Positions 22,640 to 34,783 of a stretch of 64,000 bases of DNA are shown here, piece by piece; position 1 is the first letter of the stretch; every line of letters begins with the position of its first letter. The stretch spans positions 17,101,001-17,165,000 of the forward strand of contig CM066322.1 in the NCBI GenBank assembly GCA_033807775.1, read 5' to 3'. The notes beneath the pieces were generated by a model, which saw nothing but the letters and a program-made list of their open reading frames with translations, had not been told where the DNA came from and did no database searches. The stretch comes from Saussurea involucrata (Eukaryota > Streptophyta > Magnoliopsida > Asterales > Asteraceae). Both the position numbers and the translations under genes were made by a program.

Positions 22640-25039
22640 ATGGCAGCCCCTGGAAATCCACAGCAGGTCGTTGCTCAGATGTATCAGGAGCTCGAAGTAG
22701 CCAGGAATCAGCTCAATGCAATGGCAAAGCAAAATCGTAGAGCAGCTGAGGAGATCGCGCGGCTAAGAAATCCTCTCGGACCTCAAAATGGTCCTAGGCC
22801 TTTTGTGCAGAACCCAGTTCCAGGATCGTTCGACCAGAGTGGCCCCAGACCATTTGTCTAGAATCCAGGTTCATCCGCGCAGAATCAACATCCAGGCCCG
22901 TTCATGCAGAATCAGCAGCCGGGGCCGTTCAATCCAAATCCTCAGTTCGGGATGGTTCCTCCTCAGTACATAAGGTCGCCACCCATGAATAACGGGTCTC
23001 AGCCGTTGCAGGGGTCGCAGCCATTTCAACAGCAATTTCAGAATGGGCCTCAAGGTGGATCTCAGCCACTCCACGGAGGATCGCAACCTTTCCAGCAAGG
23101 GTCGCAACCATTTCAGCATGGGCCGCAGCCGTTTCAGCATGGGCCGCAGCCGTTTCAGCATGGGCCGCAGCCGTTTCAGAATGGATCGCAGCAGTTCCAG
23201 TATGGGTCGCAGCCGCATCCTGTCCCTCTCAACAGGGACGCCAATGGTTCGTCGCATGACAATGGCTTCAACTCAGGAGCTACCCTCGATCATAATGACC
23301 TCGTCGCTCAGCGATTGAAGATGTTAGAAGATCAAAATGAGCGCGTTTTGTCCTTGTTAGCCAAACTGCCTGGGGCAGCCGTACCCGTCGACGTCGAGCC
23401 TCGATCCGGCTTTCAAGCATCGCCGTTTATCGACAAGATTGCGACCGTCGAGGTCCCAAATAAATATAACATCCCCGCTTTCACACCCAAGTATTATGGT
23501 GTGACCCATCCAACTGAGCACGTTGCGCAGTACAAGCAACTCATGTGGACGATCTCAATCCCGTTTGTGTACCAGGAAGTATGAATGTGTAAGAGTTTCG
23601 GAGCAACTCTCACTGGTCCAGCTCTACAATGGTTAATCAATCTCAAACCCAAGTCCATCGGGTCGTTCGCTGAGTTGGTTAACCAGTTCTCCCAGCAATT
23701 CGCCAGCAGTCGCAAGATGGAAAAGCAAACCAGCGACCTGTATTACATCGTGCAGAAAGCTAATGAGTCTATTCGAAGTTATTTCAATAGATTCAATGCC
23801 GAAATGATCAGTATCCGCAATTGTGACATCAAGACCGCGATCGAAGCCTATAAGCGTGGTCTGGACGATAGTTCGGGTCTATACACCGATCTGACCAAAT
23901 ATCCCCCAGAGAATTTCGAAGACGTCCGAGCTCGAACCTTAGCATATATGAGGGTCGAGGATGATGCCGCCTTTCGTCGCAAGCACACTGACGACAAGAA
24001 GTCGTTAGGCATCAGAAAGCCAGAGTTCAAGACAAAGGCTGTTTCCAGAATAGAGCCCGCGCGCCAAATTTCAAATGTTCGTTTCAAGACGAAAGCAGAA
24101 GCCAAGACCGCGACTAAGTTCACTCAGTACCCTAAGATATCCTCTTACGGATTCAAAGGGACCGCTAAGGACTTCGTCGAAGCTCTGAAAAGTTCCTAAG
24201 CGACCATTCGATGGCCAAAGAAGTCCGACCTGGACGATGCTAAAAAAGACAAATCAAAGTGGTGCGACTTCCACATCGATCATGGTCATGCGACAGAGGA
24301 TTGCATAGCTCTCAAAAAAGAGTTGGCATATCACTTCCCGAAAGGAAATCTCAAGGATATCATCGACGATGTCGCTATTCCAGATAATAGCCATCGACCG
24401 TCGACCCCCGAACACGTGAAAGTCGTCAATTGCATCACCGGTGGTTCAGACGTATGTGGTCTGACGTATTCCACGGCCAAGCGTCATGCCAGTCAGGCAC
24501 CCGACGATCGGCCTATTCCTCGCTCGTCTAGACCCAAATGAGATTTGGAGCTAGAAGCCATGAAGATTGTGTTCGACCACGTCGACCTGGGCGACTCGTA
24601 TCAGAAGCATCACGACGGGTTGATCATTCAGCTCACAGTCGGTAACTGTCTAACGCGTCAAGTCTTGGTCGACGGGGGCAGCTCAGCAAATGTCATTTTT
24701 CTCAACACCATTAAAGCCATAGGAATCGATCGCTCGGAAATCACCCGACGTTCGACGACCTTGGTCGGTTTCAACGGAGAAGCGATGAGCACCTTCGGAG
24801 AGATAATCCTGCCCGTCTATGCCGGAGGAGTCAACAAGCAGACCAAGTTCAGTGTCATCGATTGTGCGCCAGCCTATAACATCATCTTAGGTCGACCATG
24901 GATCCATGATATGAAAGCCGTTCCTTCGACGTATCATCAAATATTGAAATTCCCTACGCCATGGGGAATCCAGGAGATCAAAAGCGAGCCAAAAGTCGCT
25001 TGTGAGTGCTACAAGTCTACCTTGAAGCCGCGAAAATAA
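22640..25039 (+). pseudogene. Gag-protease of Tat-like copy B
   Basis: One frame from ATG 22640 to 25039, about 800 codons, interrupted by four in-frame stops: TAG near 22859, TGA near 23582, TAA near 24197 and TGA near 24539. Three can be compared directly with sense codons in copy A (TGC, CAA, GGA). Domains as in copy A: N-terminal helix, Gln/Phe/His/Gly repeats (GPQPFQH repeated three times at about 23117-23180), Gag core, CDFH...H...C knuckle-like segment, aspartic protease (VDGGSSANVIF; ILGRPWIHDM). The coding sequence stops right after the protease. Inactive as it stands. Confidence 0.8.
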
Positions 25040-25829
25040 ACGGAAGTCGCAAGATCAAGCTCTCGACAGGTTCGTTCTTCTATCCCTAAATTAATATCTC
25101 CTCCACAGGGATAAGTCTACTATGGTGCCCCGTCGCACGACAACATAGTCGAACGCAGACATTATTTCGCAGGATCGCCGTGTCGTTCTGTCATTTAAAA
25201 CCTGTCTTTTCCTCCCAAAAAGAATAAGGTAATAAATGACAGGGGCAAATAGAGAGAGTCTGAAAAGGTACGTTCTCTAACTCTTTTTCATACGATTTTT
25301 TCTCACAAAACGACTACTGACTTAAGCATCGGAGGGTCGTTGGCTAGCCAACGACCAACCCCCGACATCGTTTTATCGCAGAATCGCACGACAGCTTATC
25401 GCAGAATCGCACGACAGTAATCATTAAGTCTACTGTATGACTTTAAATTCGCAAGGTCGCACGACATAAACAATCAGGATTTTCTTCCCCGATCATCCCT
25501 TCACAGGGGCATACGATGCAAATTCATTGTACGATCCAGTCGTACAATCGCAAAGCCTAAATAGCTTATCTCTAAGTTTCTTAGCTTTTATACCCTGAAT
25601 GGATGCTTTAATCGCGTGTTCTTATATGTGTTTTACGTTATTCTCATCGTATTACAATAAAGGCCTTAGTCGCATGATTTCCTATGTATCTTACGTTCCA
25701 TCGATGCGATATTTATTTACCAAGTATATGAAAACACAAGTTCAAACAAAAAGTGCATTTACTGAAAAGATCGTCAGGTACACGCTCGACCATCAACAGT
25801 CGAGCAGCAAAGCAAACAAAACAAAATTC
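25040..25829. other. Spacer between the converging genes of copy B
   Basis: Non-coding; contains a tandem repeat of TATCGCAGAATCGCACGACAG near 25375-25420 and many GTCGTGCGAC-like palindromes. Confidence 0.5.
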
Positions 25830-27893
25830 CTAAATTAAAGGAGGAGCATCCGTCGCATTCGTGCCCGAAGTCCCGTCCTGAAGGCTTTCGCCTGCCACCT
25901 CCTCCTCAGCGTCCTTCTCATCGTCCGAGTCAAGATCCCTCTCGGTCCCGACGCCATTCAGATAGATGTCCAGCTCCTCCTTCGCCGAAGCAAGAGGGTC
26001 TTTCCCCAGCAAATGTCGTCGCATGATCGCCGCCCGAGCAGTCAGACGAGCTATGGCAAAAACCGACTTACCCTCGTCCTTAGCAGCTTGCACTTCTTTC
26101 TCCAAACTCTCTACCTTGGATTTATAATCCTCGGCCTCTTTTGAAACAGCGGCCAAGGATTCCTTAATTTTATCCATCTCCTCCCTCTGCTCGGCAGTCA
26201 TAGACAAGGACTGCGTCAGACGATGACTAAGATCGTCCTTGGCACGATGGACGATCTCCAGATGTTTTGAAGCTTCTTCAAACCGCTTCGAAAAATCCTC
26301 AGCACGGCTTGCAGAGGCGCTCGCTCTATCCAGCGCCGCTTTTTCTCTTTCACGAGTAGCAGACAAGAGGTCTTTTATTTTCACCATTCCCCCGCGCAAA
26401 GCCAAAGACGCCTGGAGCGCCTGCGAAACCATAAAAATGAACATTGCTAAAACAATGACAACGACAACGACAACGATAAACTAAGTCTTGAAAGAAAGAC
26501 TTACCATGAACACCAAGCCGGCTGCATGGGCCCCCGTCTCCTCGATAGGAAACCCCTTAAAACGCTCCCTAAAAGACGGAAGCAGGAATTTCTCCAGATA
26601 AGGGAACAGGTTCGTCCCGTCTAGGATATTACCTGACATAAAGTCCGACGGCAACGTAAAGTTGACCGTCGTGACCTTTTCCCCTCCCGTCGAATGATCC
26701 TTGCCCTTGTCGGCTGACAAAGGGTTCGACGCGGCAGACGGGGACTTCACCGTTTTCGCCGGAAGCGCAGAATTGATGGGTGTCGCCGCAATCACCTTCT
26801 TGGGCGATGCGACCCCTACCTCTTCGGGTGTAGCGACTCTCGACGATTCATTAGCCTCTACAGACGACTCCCTCAGAATCGTCGTCCTCGTCTTCTTCGG
26901 AATTTCAGGGCCAGCAGACATGGCTTTTAGCCTCTTCTCTCTGCCCTGACGAGCACGCTCCAGCTCAGCTGCTCTCTTCGCAGAAACATTCAACACTTTA
27001 GGTTGAGATTCTCCTGGAAAAAAGGAAAGTTACAAAGCACACAAAGGAAAAAGACTCGAGGTAACATAGGAAGAAAAGGAGAGTAAAACTTACCCGTCAT
27101 CCCTCTCCTTCCTCTCGACTTATCTTCCTCCTCTTCTCTTCCTTTCTCTTCACACGTCTCCCCCTGATTCTCTCCTGAAGATTCTAAATCGTCGTCATCC
27201 GCCGAGTGTCGCACGACGAAAGACCTCTCGGTGACGCTAAATTCTAAAAACGAATTGATCTTCGCTTGAGAGTTAGCGTCTGGCTTCACGACCTCGAATT
27301 TTATGGCTGTCAACATACAAAAAACAAGTTAAAAATCATATGTAAACCATCTACAGCGCACGCTAGATGAAATAACGAGGCTCACCCGACGTATTCCGGC
27401 TCGTCCTAATCCACTCACTTTCAGAGTCAAGGGACAACTTACGCACGAAAACATATCGAGACTTCCACCCACGGTCGTTCACACCCGTCCCTAAGACCAA
27501 AACGCGATCGCCCTTGAACCTAGAATGTAAACTACATCGATGACATCCGTCCATCTTGGCTTGATAAGCCGAGAGGAGATCATGTACATTCATGGGAGAA
27601 TCCCATTTCTTAGTAGCACGCTCGATCACTCGTACGACTCGCCAGAACTGGGGCATCAACTGACTCGGTGCCAAGTCAAACTCTAACATAAACGCCTTGG
27701 CCAGAGGAGAAAAAGGCCATTCGAAACCTATCTTAAAAGGGTATTCATAGATTACGATGTACCCCTCGGGACACTAGTTTGATCGGATCTGACCTGGACG
27801 GATCAATTCGACCCACGCAGGAATTTTCGCTAACTTTCTAAAGTCCCGGAGGTCCGATGACTCTTGAATAACACTCTCAGGATCCCTCGACAT
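25830..27893 (-). pseudogene. Antisense four-exon gene with gypsy-type 'transposase' (Transposase_28-like) domain and coiled coil
   Basis: On the minus strand four exons join in frame with GT-AG introns: 27893-27386, 27306-27094, 27013-26505 and 26420-25830, giving 606 residues. The N-terminal part (IPAWVELIRPGQ, YPFKIGFEWPFSPLAKAFM, LAPSQLMPQFWR) resembles the domain that Pfam calls putative gypsy-type transposon, usually seen in plant retrotransposon passengers. The middle is acidic and disordered (EEEDKSRGR). The C-terminal 150-200 residues are a long coiled coil followed by an acidic tail. One TAG (27774-27776) interrupts exon 1, probably a former Gln codon. Function is unknown. The intact splice sites mean it was built to be transcribed and spliced in the sense opposite to gag, which would remove the introns only from antisense RNA. 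Confidence 0.7.
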
Positions 27894-28374
27894 TTCTAAA
27901 CTAAATTTGCAGAAGTCAGAGAAATCGTACCTTACTTATAGGCGCGTTAATCCTCGAAGAAACCTAACCAAGTCAAAGATTTTCACAAGTTCGGAAGATA
28001 TCAGACAAAGAATGGCAAGGAAATCACAGCACAAACTCTTCAAGGGCGAAATAAGAAAATGATCCGTCAAAATCCCTATTTAGACCGAAAAACAGGGTTG
28101 GATCGAATCCCTGGATGATTTCCGCGCGTCCCCGATCTTTTTACATACCCTTACAGATCTTCGACACCTGTCCTTGACAGCTGCTAAGCATAATCGTACG
28201 TCAGCATGACGTCACGACCTCGTTCCCCTTTCAACTTCTCGTTCAGTTAAAAGCGGACTAGTCTAGTTTCAAGGCGATTAAAGGTAATTTTCCCTTGCCC
28301 TATTTTCTAACGCGCTAGATTGACAAAATTTAAACTCGAATTTGCCATCCTTCTTTCAAATTTTGGGGGCAAAC

Positions 28375-29320
28375 TGTTTGGGCAAAAAATCCACGTCGCA
28401 CGACCAGAACAGGTAAAACGCACGTCCCGAGTTATATCTTGTATTAAGATAAGGTCTCGACAAGAATCCGGAAAACATCCGTTGTCCCTCGTGAAAGGTA
28501 AGTCGTACGTCTCTCACGACGCTCGACCATAGCATCGCCCGTCCCACACGACCGTCGCATACAACCATGCAACCTCGACCAAAGCTAACGTTAACCTTAA
28601 CCGTTACGTTTGTTAAGTGTTTAATGCAGGAGTCAAAGCCATTAACAGTCGGCAGCCATAACGGATGAAGAGTATTATGGACATTTACTCCGGCGACCGT
28701 TTCCAACCGTTGTAGCCGTTGATCAAAGCATTCGTGGAGCTAATTAATGGCACGAAGACTATAAAGACCAAGCTAAGTCCTCATTCTAAGGGAGATCAGT
28801 AGACATCCGGCACATATCGGCAAACATCAGCTAACATCATCGAATAGCAGAGAAAAATCATCTAAACTCATACAGAAGAGCACTCAGATTCTGGAAATCA
28901 AGTACTGAAGGCCAGAATCCCACAGCGAACTCAAGAACTCAAGTTATCGCTCTCGACGCACGTCAACAGCTCTCGACCAACAGTTGTTTACACTTTGTAT
29001 TCACACACGACAAACACCTATTTTACATTTTAAACACTTGTACTTTACATTTCGAAGCATTTCCTTCATTTGTATTGTAATCATCGTACGACCGACGCCA
29101 GTACCAAGGACATTGCCCCTGATTGGCGACCATAGTATAGTGACGACACCGACTGTCGTCCGCAGGTTTTTTCCTCGTTGAGGTTTTTCCTGCGTCATCA
29201 AATCTCTTGTCTCATTTATTTTTATCCTCGTCGCACGTCTCGTCGAAAGATCCTTTCTTTAGTTGATTAAGTCCACATCGACCTTAAGTTGTCCCTTTGG
29301 TGCGATTTTTGGCATTAACT
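28375..29320 (+). repeat. 3' LTR of Tat-like copy B
   Basis: Matches 21594-22538 with a few percent divergence by eye. Confidence 0.9.
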
Positions 29321-30105
29321 GTCAGTACCTGTTGTTCCAAGAAATCATTTATGATGTGACGTATGTATACATCGAAGAGAAGGAATGTTGTATAGAATTT
29401 TATGAGTCGTCTAGAGGTAGCTCTTCGTGGATTCGAAGAGGATGAATGTTGAGTTACAAACGGTATCAGAGCCTTAGTTTAAGGGATTTAGGTGACCAGT
29501 CGGGCCTAAACTTAAACTGTAAGATGAGGAACACAACCGAGACATAGGATTGCTTCTAGGAACGATCACTGTAAATGCGCTTAGGAATAAGTTATTTATG
29601 TAATCCGAATGCTTATTCTATGTTAATGCATGTTATGATTTTTGGGACGTTACAAATGGTATCAGAGCCTTAGTTTAAGGGATTTAGGTGACCAGTCGGG
29701 CCTAAACTTAAACTGTAAGATGAGGAACACAACCGAGACATATGATTGCTTCTAGGAACGATCACTGTAAATGCGCTTAGGAATAAGGTGCCAAGGACAA
29801 ACGTGTAAGGTAAGTTTGGGATTACACTTGGCCAGTGTAATTACGAACTTACAGGTACATGTGCGTGCTTACAATACCTTATTTATAGCAAATTTGTTGT
29901 GTCATGTCTAGCAAGGATTAATTATCGGTTTCTTTCAATTTAGCGCTATGAATGGGAGAACTTTGAGGAGCAGGTCAGTACCTGTTGTTCCAAGAAATCA
30001 TTTATGATGTGACGTATGTATACATCGAAGAGAAGGAATGTTGTATAGAATTTTATGAGTCGTCTAGAGGTAGCTCTTCGTGGATTCGAAGAGGATGAAT
30101 GTTGA
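29321..30105 (+). repeat. Tandemly duplicated leader/PBS region of the host element
   Basis: The segment from the end of the 5' LTR through the primer-binding site and gag start occurs three times: 21190-21593 (continuing at 29326-29455 beyond copy B), a truncated copy at about 29456-29590, and a full copy at about 29591-30105 that begins with the last 64 bp of an LTR ending GGGACGTTACA. This is a local duplication inside the internal domain. Confidence 0.8.
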
Positions 30106-33100
30106 GTTTAAGTAAAACTCCTGTTTTGGGAGAGTCCCAGTTCAAGGAATCATGGAATAGATCAGTCGGGATGGTAAGGAAGGACAGTGTCGAGATCTTG
30201 AAAGTGTCAATTCAAGAGCGAGTAAAAGATTAGAGCCCTGACTTCTTAGTCGAGTTTGGCGATGGCAGGATAAATGAAATAAGATACCTATAGTAAATTG
30301 AAAGCATGTAGAAATAGAAAGTGAGATAGTCGATCAAAACGAAAATAGTATGAAATGGTTGAGTAAGTGAGATGTGGAATGCTTGTACAGCAAATTATTG
30401 TATGACCGAGAGGGCGACCATTGGTCGAAAGTAGAGTGTCAATGATAAGTGCGTAAATAAAGCGATTGACCTTGTTTGAGTGAGTAGCCTTCAAGTACAA
30501 GTAGAATTTCATGCATTGTGTCTTTACATGTGTTATACGAGATTTTCGTGATTAAAGTAAAAGGGGTGAATATCAATTTTGATCGGAAATGAGTCAGCGT
30601 GTGCAAGCGTATAATTTTAAAGAAAAGGGCAATTCCATTTATGTCGCACAAAGAAGTTTTGAGCTTAACGATTTGCGAAATATTGCACACTTTTCACGAT
30701 CAGTTAAATTGTTGTAAAAAGTCAAGAAATCGTTTGCCAGCAAAACTTTTATAATCAAAATGAGTATGAGGACCGACTGGTTTTCTCTGTGTCGGTAATC
30801 CTTTTTCAAAATTTTGTCACACGAAAAGATTGTCATTCAATATATTACTGATGTAACAACAGCGTTGAGGTTAAGTAAGACTAAATCTTACGGAAAGGTG
30901 CATACAAACGATCCTCGAGATTGTTGAGCAAGGCATTGGAGTCTTGAGAATGTGGGGTCATGTATATCCAAGTTGTTTCCAAGTGTTGTTCTGTCAAATG
31001 ATAAAATATGCGAGACGATTTTGTAACGTGTTGTCATGCATGAAGGCTATGAACTCACTAGGTAATAGGGTATTACATGGTAAGCTAAGGAGAGTGGAGA
31101 GGTGTTGGACAAATCAGGGGAGAACGTTTGTAGTTTTGGTATACGTGTTCAAGAGGAGAGTTGTACAGTAGAATAGTCGGAAGTGGTTTATGATGTCGAC
31201 TGTATAAGGGTTTGTACCCTTGTTCGGTGACTGGGAATACAGTTGCCGAGGGACGAGGGTGTCCGGAGGAAGGACTAGGAGTCATCAAGGTGTTGGTTTT
31301 AGCAACTCATAAAGAGTAGTGGGGTGAGGCAGAAATGAAATGTCCACAACATGGGATATGAGTCTTAATGTGACCTTGTAATATTAGTGTTACATGAGTA
31401 AGTTTTGAAATTAGGACGACTGAATATGAAGTTGATTATGATAGGTTGGAAGGATTTGGTTCCGTAAGGAACCCATGTTTAAGAATAGGTTAAGAAAGTA
31501 TCAACAAGTTGACTATTGATGTTGAAGTTGGAAATGTTGTGAGTTGGCTGAGGCCGAGGACTTGAACCAGGAGAGTGAAAGTTGATAGAACACCTTGTAG
31601 GGGTGTTAAGTTAGTGAGAGACTATTGTTTTGGATAAGCGTTCTGCTTACGAGGTATGGGGAGGTTCGTAGGAGGATAAGATATGTAGCACGAACGGAGC
31701 GAGCGTGTAAATTATATCGTCCAGTGAGGGAATGTGCCCTGTTTGTTTAAGGGCTCGGATCGTAAAGAGCTAGCAAGAACGATTACATTGAGCTAATTAG
31801 GAACTAGAAAGTTATAGTTCAACTAGAGTGAGAAAGGACACAGTAGCGAGATAGACTCGATTATTTATGCGGGAGAATTTGAAGGCGAGTTTGAATTGTG
31901 TATGAATGGCCATGAGAGATTTGGTCTGCAGTGTGATGTTATGGGGGAGGAATGTACAGTTATGTAGTGGCAATAATTGCCAAGTTAAATGTGCCAGCTA
32001 GTGTTGTAGTAACGTGATGTTAGGAAGATGAAGCATTAGATGGAAGCCTTTTCGGGATTTCGGATGGAATGTGCGAATTGTTAAGCAAGTGGTTGGAACA
32101 CATAGTTGTAAGTGGCAGTGTGATACGTCTATTATCGGAGTAGAATGTCAGAGCAGTAGTGGGTGCTTGCCCAAATGAGAGACCAAGCGTTTTTGGCCTT
32201 GTGAGTCGCTAAGTAAGTATATTCTTGAGATCACTGTAAGTTTAAAGAAGATGATGGATGAGTTAATCAAAATGTGGTGTAGTAGATGCGAAATCTTTAA
32301 AGAATGAGAATTGTTTCCTATGGGTGAAAGGATTATCCGAGAAGCTAATAGTTGAAGATCAAAGAATGTGTAGTAACAGCAAACACTGGTGTCAGTTCGA
32401 GGTGATTTGGTTGAATGCCTTAAGTTAGAATTTTAGTGCAACTGTTTGGTTATGTACAGTAATGAGAAAGTATTTTCAGCATGGGAATTGTCGGAAGAGA
32501 GGGGTAAGTAATGTTGGTGGGCAGTGCTCCACGCTAACGTGGGGAGGTGAAGATAGTATGTCGGAACAAGTGAGTAGGTTGGAGGTAGTAAGCTTGGCAG
32601 TAACGCCGAAAGGTAGAGTAGTGTGTAAGTCGCCATCGATTAGTGTGCAAACTTTTGGAAAGCGTATAGAGGAAGGAAATTGTGTATGTATTGTGCAGGA
32701 AAGAAGTGGATAAGGCAGTTGAATGAGTTGAGTTAGCAATGTTGTGAGAAATGTTCAGATGAATTGATTATTCAGCGTTAAGATATTGAGAATAGTATGG
32801 TGTGACCATGGTTACTCCTCCCAGTTGAGTGAGGATAACCGGAGTTATGTTTTATATGACTGCACGAACGTGACAATCAGCGAGGAATTGATGTGTTTCA
32901 GGATAAGTTTAATTGGAGTAGGTGAACACTTCAACGATGGGTTTGGAGGTTCCTACTCTTAGTTATGCATAAGTATGAAATGGTGAAGTGGTGAGGATGT
33001 GAGAGATGGTTGACGAACTTTGGTCGAGGTGGTCCGAGAAAGGGAAATGTTATCTGCATAGACGATTGATAGTTGGGAGAAGTAATATAGAATTGCTTGT

Positions 33101-33285
33101 AATACGATGAAGGAACTCTGGGTTGTGAGTTGTCGGGATGTACAGGGTTGGCCATGTGCCAAGCTGTCAAGTGAGTGATTGTTTCTTGGTAAAAGAATCT
33201 CGTGTTGTAGCGGAGGATTCCGCCAAGTTCCTCCTTCAAGGAAGTAAAGATGCATGAGGAGCCTTATTTAATTTTTTTCTATTGT
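30106..33285 (+). other. Non-coding internal domain of the host Gypsy element
   Basis: About 3.2 kb without a long ORF or any readable RT, RNase H or protease motif. Parts match, inverted, the internal domain of the nested element at 34784-42617. For example, the stretch around TGTACCCTTGTTCGGTGACT (about 31213) has its counterpart near 39300. The shared non-coding domain argues that this is the normal state of the family rather than a one-off deletion. Confidence 0.6.
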
Positions 33286-33289
33286 TAAG

Positions 33290-33500
33290 ATCGATCGAGT
33301 AGGAACAGTAGCCTACGAGTTAGAGTACCGTAAGAAATGAAAGGAATGCACCCAATGTTCCATGTTTCGAATTTAATGAGGTGGTTGACTGAGTCAGAAG
33401 TGGCATTACCTTGGGGAAGTGTCAGTTTTGGTGTGAGCAAGATACCCGCATCTTTTCCAATAAGGAATTCCGGGGACATAATTCTTTTAAGGGGGGGAGT
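33290..33500 (+). pseudogene. Integrase C-terminal remnant of the host element
   Basis: Just before the polypurine tract the plus strand encodes RVGTVAYELEYRK, then, after a one-base shift, MKGMHPMFHVSNLMRW and finally RNSGDIILLRGGVL. These match the end of plant Ty3/Gypsy chromovirus polyproteins (HPVFHVSNL-type motif). It is the only pol-derived piece I can read in the element. Confidence 0.6.
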
Positions 33501-33502
33501 GT

Positions 33503-34783
33503 TGTAACAACCGGGTTTCCTATGGCAAGTATGGAAGTTTAGTGTCTTTTGTCTAAAGAATGAAAGTATAATTGGAGGGTCAAAATGGAAATTGGTGGGA
33601 ATGTATAAAAAGGCTCAATTCCCTAGGGTTAGCAAATTCTTCATTTCTTCTTTGTGGTGTTGACGGCTAGAGAATGAAAGAGAGGAAGAAAAGAGGTTTT
33701 TGGGAAAGAAATCAAATAAGAGAAGGAATCAGTAAGGTAATTCTTATGCCTTGTTAATTTGATGTTTCTTTCTTCTTTGGTCTGGATTCTTGAGTCTGAA
33801 ACTGTGATTCAATGAGTTCTTCACTACATTTCCTTTAAAAGTGTGTTTTGAGGGTTTTGCTTGTATAAACTGATTTAAGGGATCAAAAGGGGATTAAGTG
33901 AGTGTTTTATGGTTGGGAAATGAACCCAGTTGTGTGCTTAATCAACTCTTGGGTAAAAATCGGATTTCTAATCACTTTTGGAAATTAGTTTTTCATCCAG
34001 ACCGTAGTTTCCGGACGTCGCCCGTCCGGACAGTTGTGTCCGGACAATGGAGGTTTCCGGTTAGGGCTCGTAGGTATCCGGGTATCGTTGGTATCCGGGT
34101 TAGTGCGTTTAACTCAGGTCTCCGGATGAGACATCCGGAAAGTAGTTGCAACCGGAAAGTGGTTGCGTCCGGATAGTGGGTCCGGAAAGTTCCCGCGTTC
34201 GGATAGTGTTAGTGTCCGGATAGTGTTAGGGTCCGGATAGTGTTAATGTCCGGATAGTGTTAGTGTCCGTAAAGTGTTTAATGGACATTAGGGTCAGATC
34301 GCTTGAACTGATACGAATCTAATGCCCTTAGGTGTTCTATTGGATTAGCTTGGAGATATTTAAGAAGTGCGTTCAACGTTAACCAAAAGTGAGTTCTCTC
34401 AACCCTTCTATGACGTACTATGTTTTACTGATTATGGTTTCTTTTACGAGCATGAACTGTTTTATAAATGTCACACATGCTTTCCATAAACTGCATGTTT
34501 TTTTTAAAGAAGTATATTCAGCAAATGAATGATGCTTGGAGTTTTCATGAATATGATTTCGATACGTTATGTGCATGCTATGTGGGGTCGGTCTGCCCAG
34601 TGGGATCAAGGCAGCTTGTAGGAGGGAATTAATTTCCTTCCTACTCGGATATATGGGCAGCTTGTAAGAGGGAATTCATTTCCTTCCTACTCGGATATGT
34701 GGGCAGCTTGTAGGAGGGAATTCGTTTCATTCCTACTCGGATATGTGACTAGTTATGTGATCCTTAACACTGTGCAGTACCAT
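33503..34783 (+). repeat. 3' LTR of the host element, first part
   Basis: Continues at 42623-42990 after a nested insertion. TATA box at about 33604; TCCGGA palindrome array at about 34015-34275, with one more repeat unit than the 5' LTR. Confidence 0.9.

Larger units (their letters stand above)
21594..29320 (+). mobile_element. Tat-like Gypsy element, copy B (gag-protease plus antisense gene)
   Basis: A 7727-bp element in the host leader, target duplication GTCAG at 21589-21593 and 29321-29325; the uninterrupted target is present nearby at about 29973-29990. LTRs are 21594-22538 and 28375-29320. The right LTR ends AACT instead of AACA. Primer site TTTGGCGCCATCC at about 22539, polypurine tract TTTTGGGGGC at about 28361-28370. 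Gag-protease reads plus (22640-25039) and a four-exon gene reads minus (25830-27893). No RT or integrase. Tat-lineage Gypsy elements are known to carry extra antisense ORFs before the 3' LTR, which supports that lineage. Confidence 0.9.

Noticed and set aside
30106..33285. Hidden pol gene in the host element
   Set aside because: I looked for YxDD, protease and HHCC-type motifs in all frames by eye and saw none; only the integrase tail near 33.3 kb is readable.
13502..34176. Twin 92-codon ORFs at 13502-13780 and 33898-34176
   Set aside because: They lie at the same place in the two host LTRs and span the TCCGGA array; repeat-derived.
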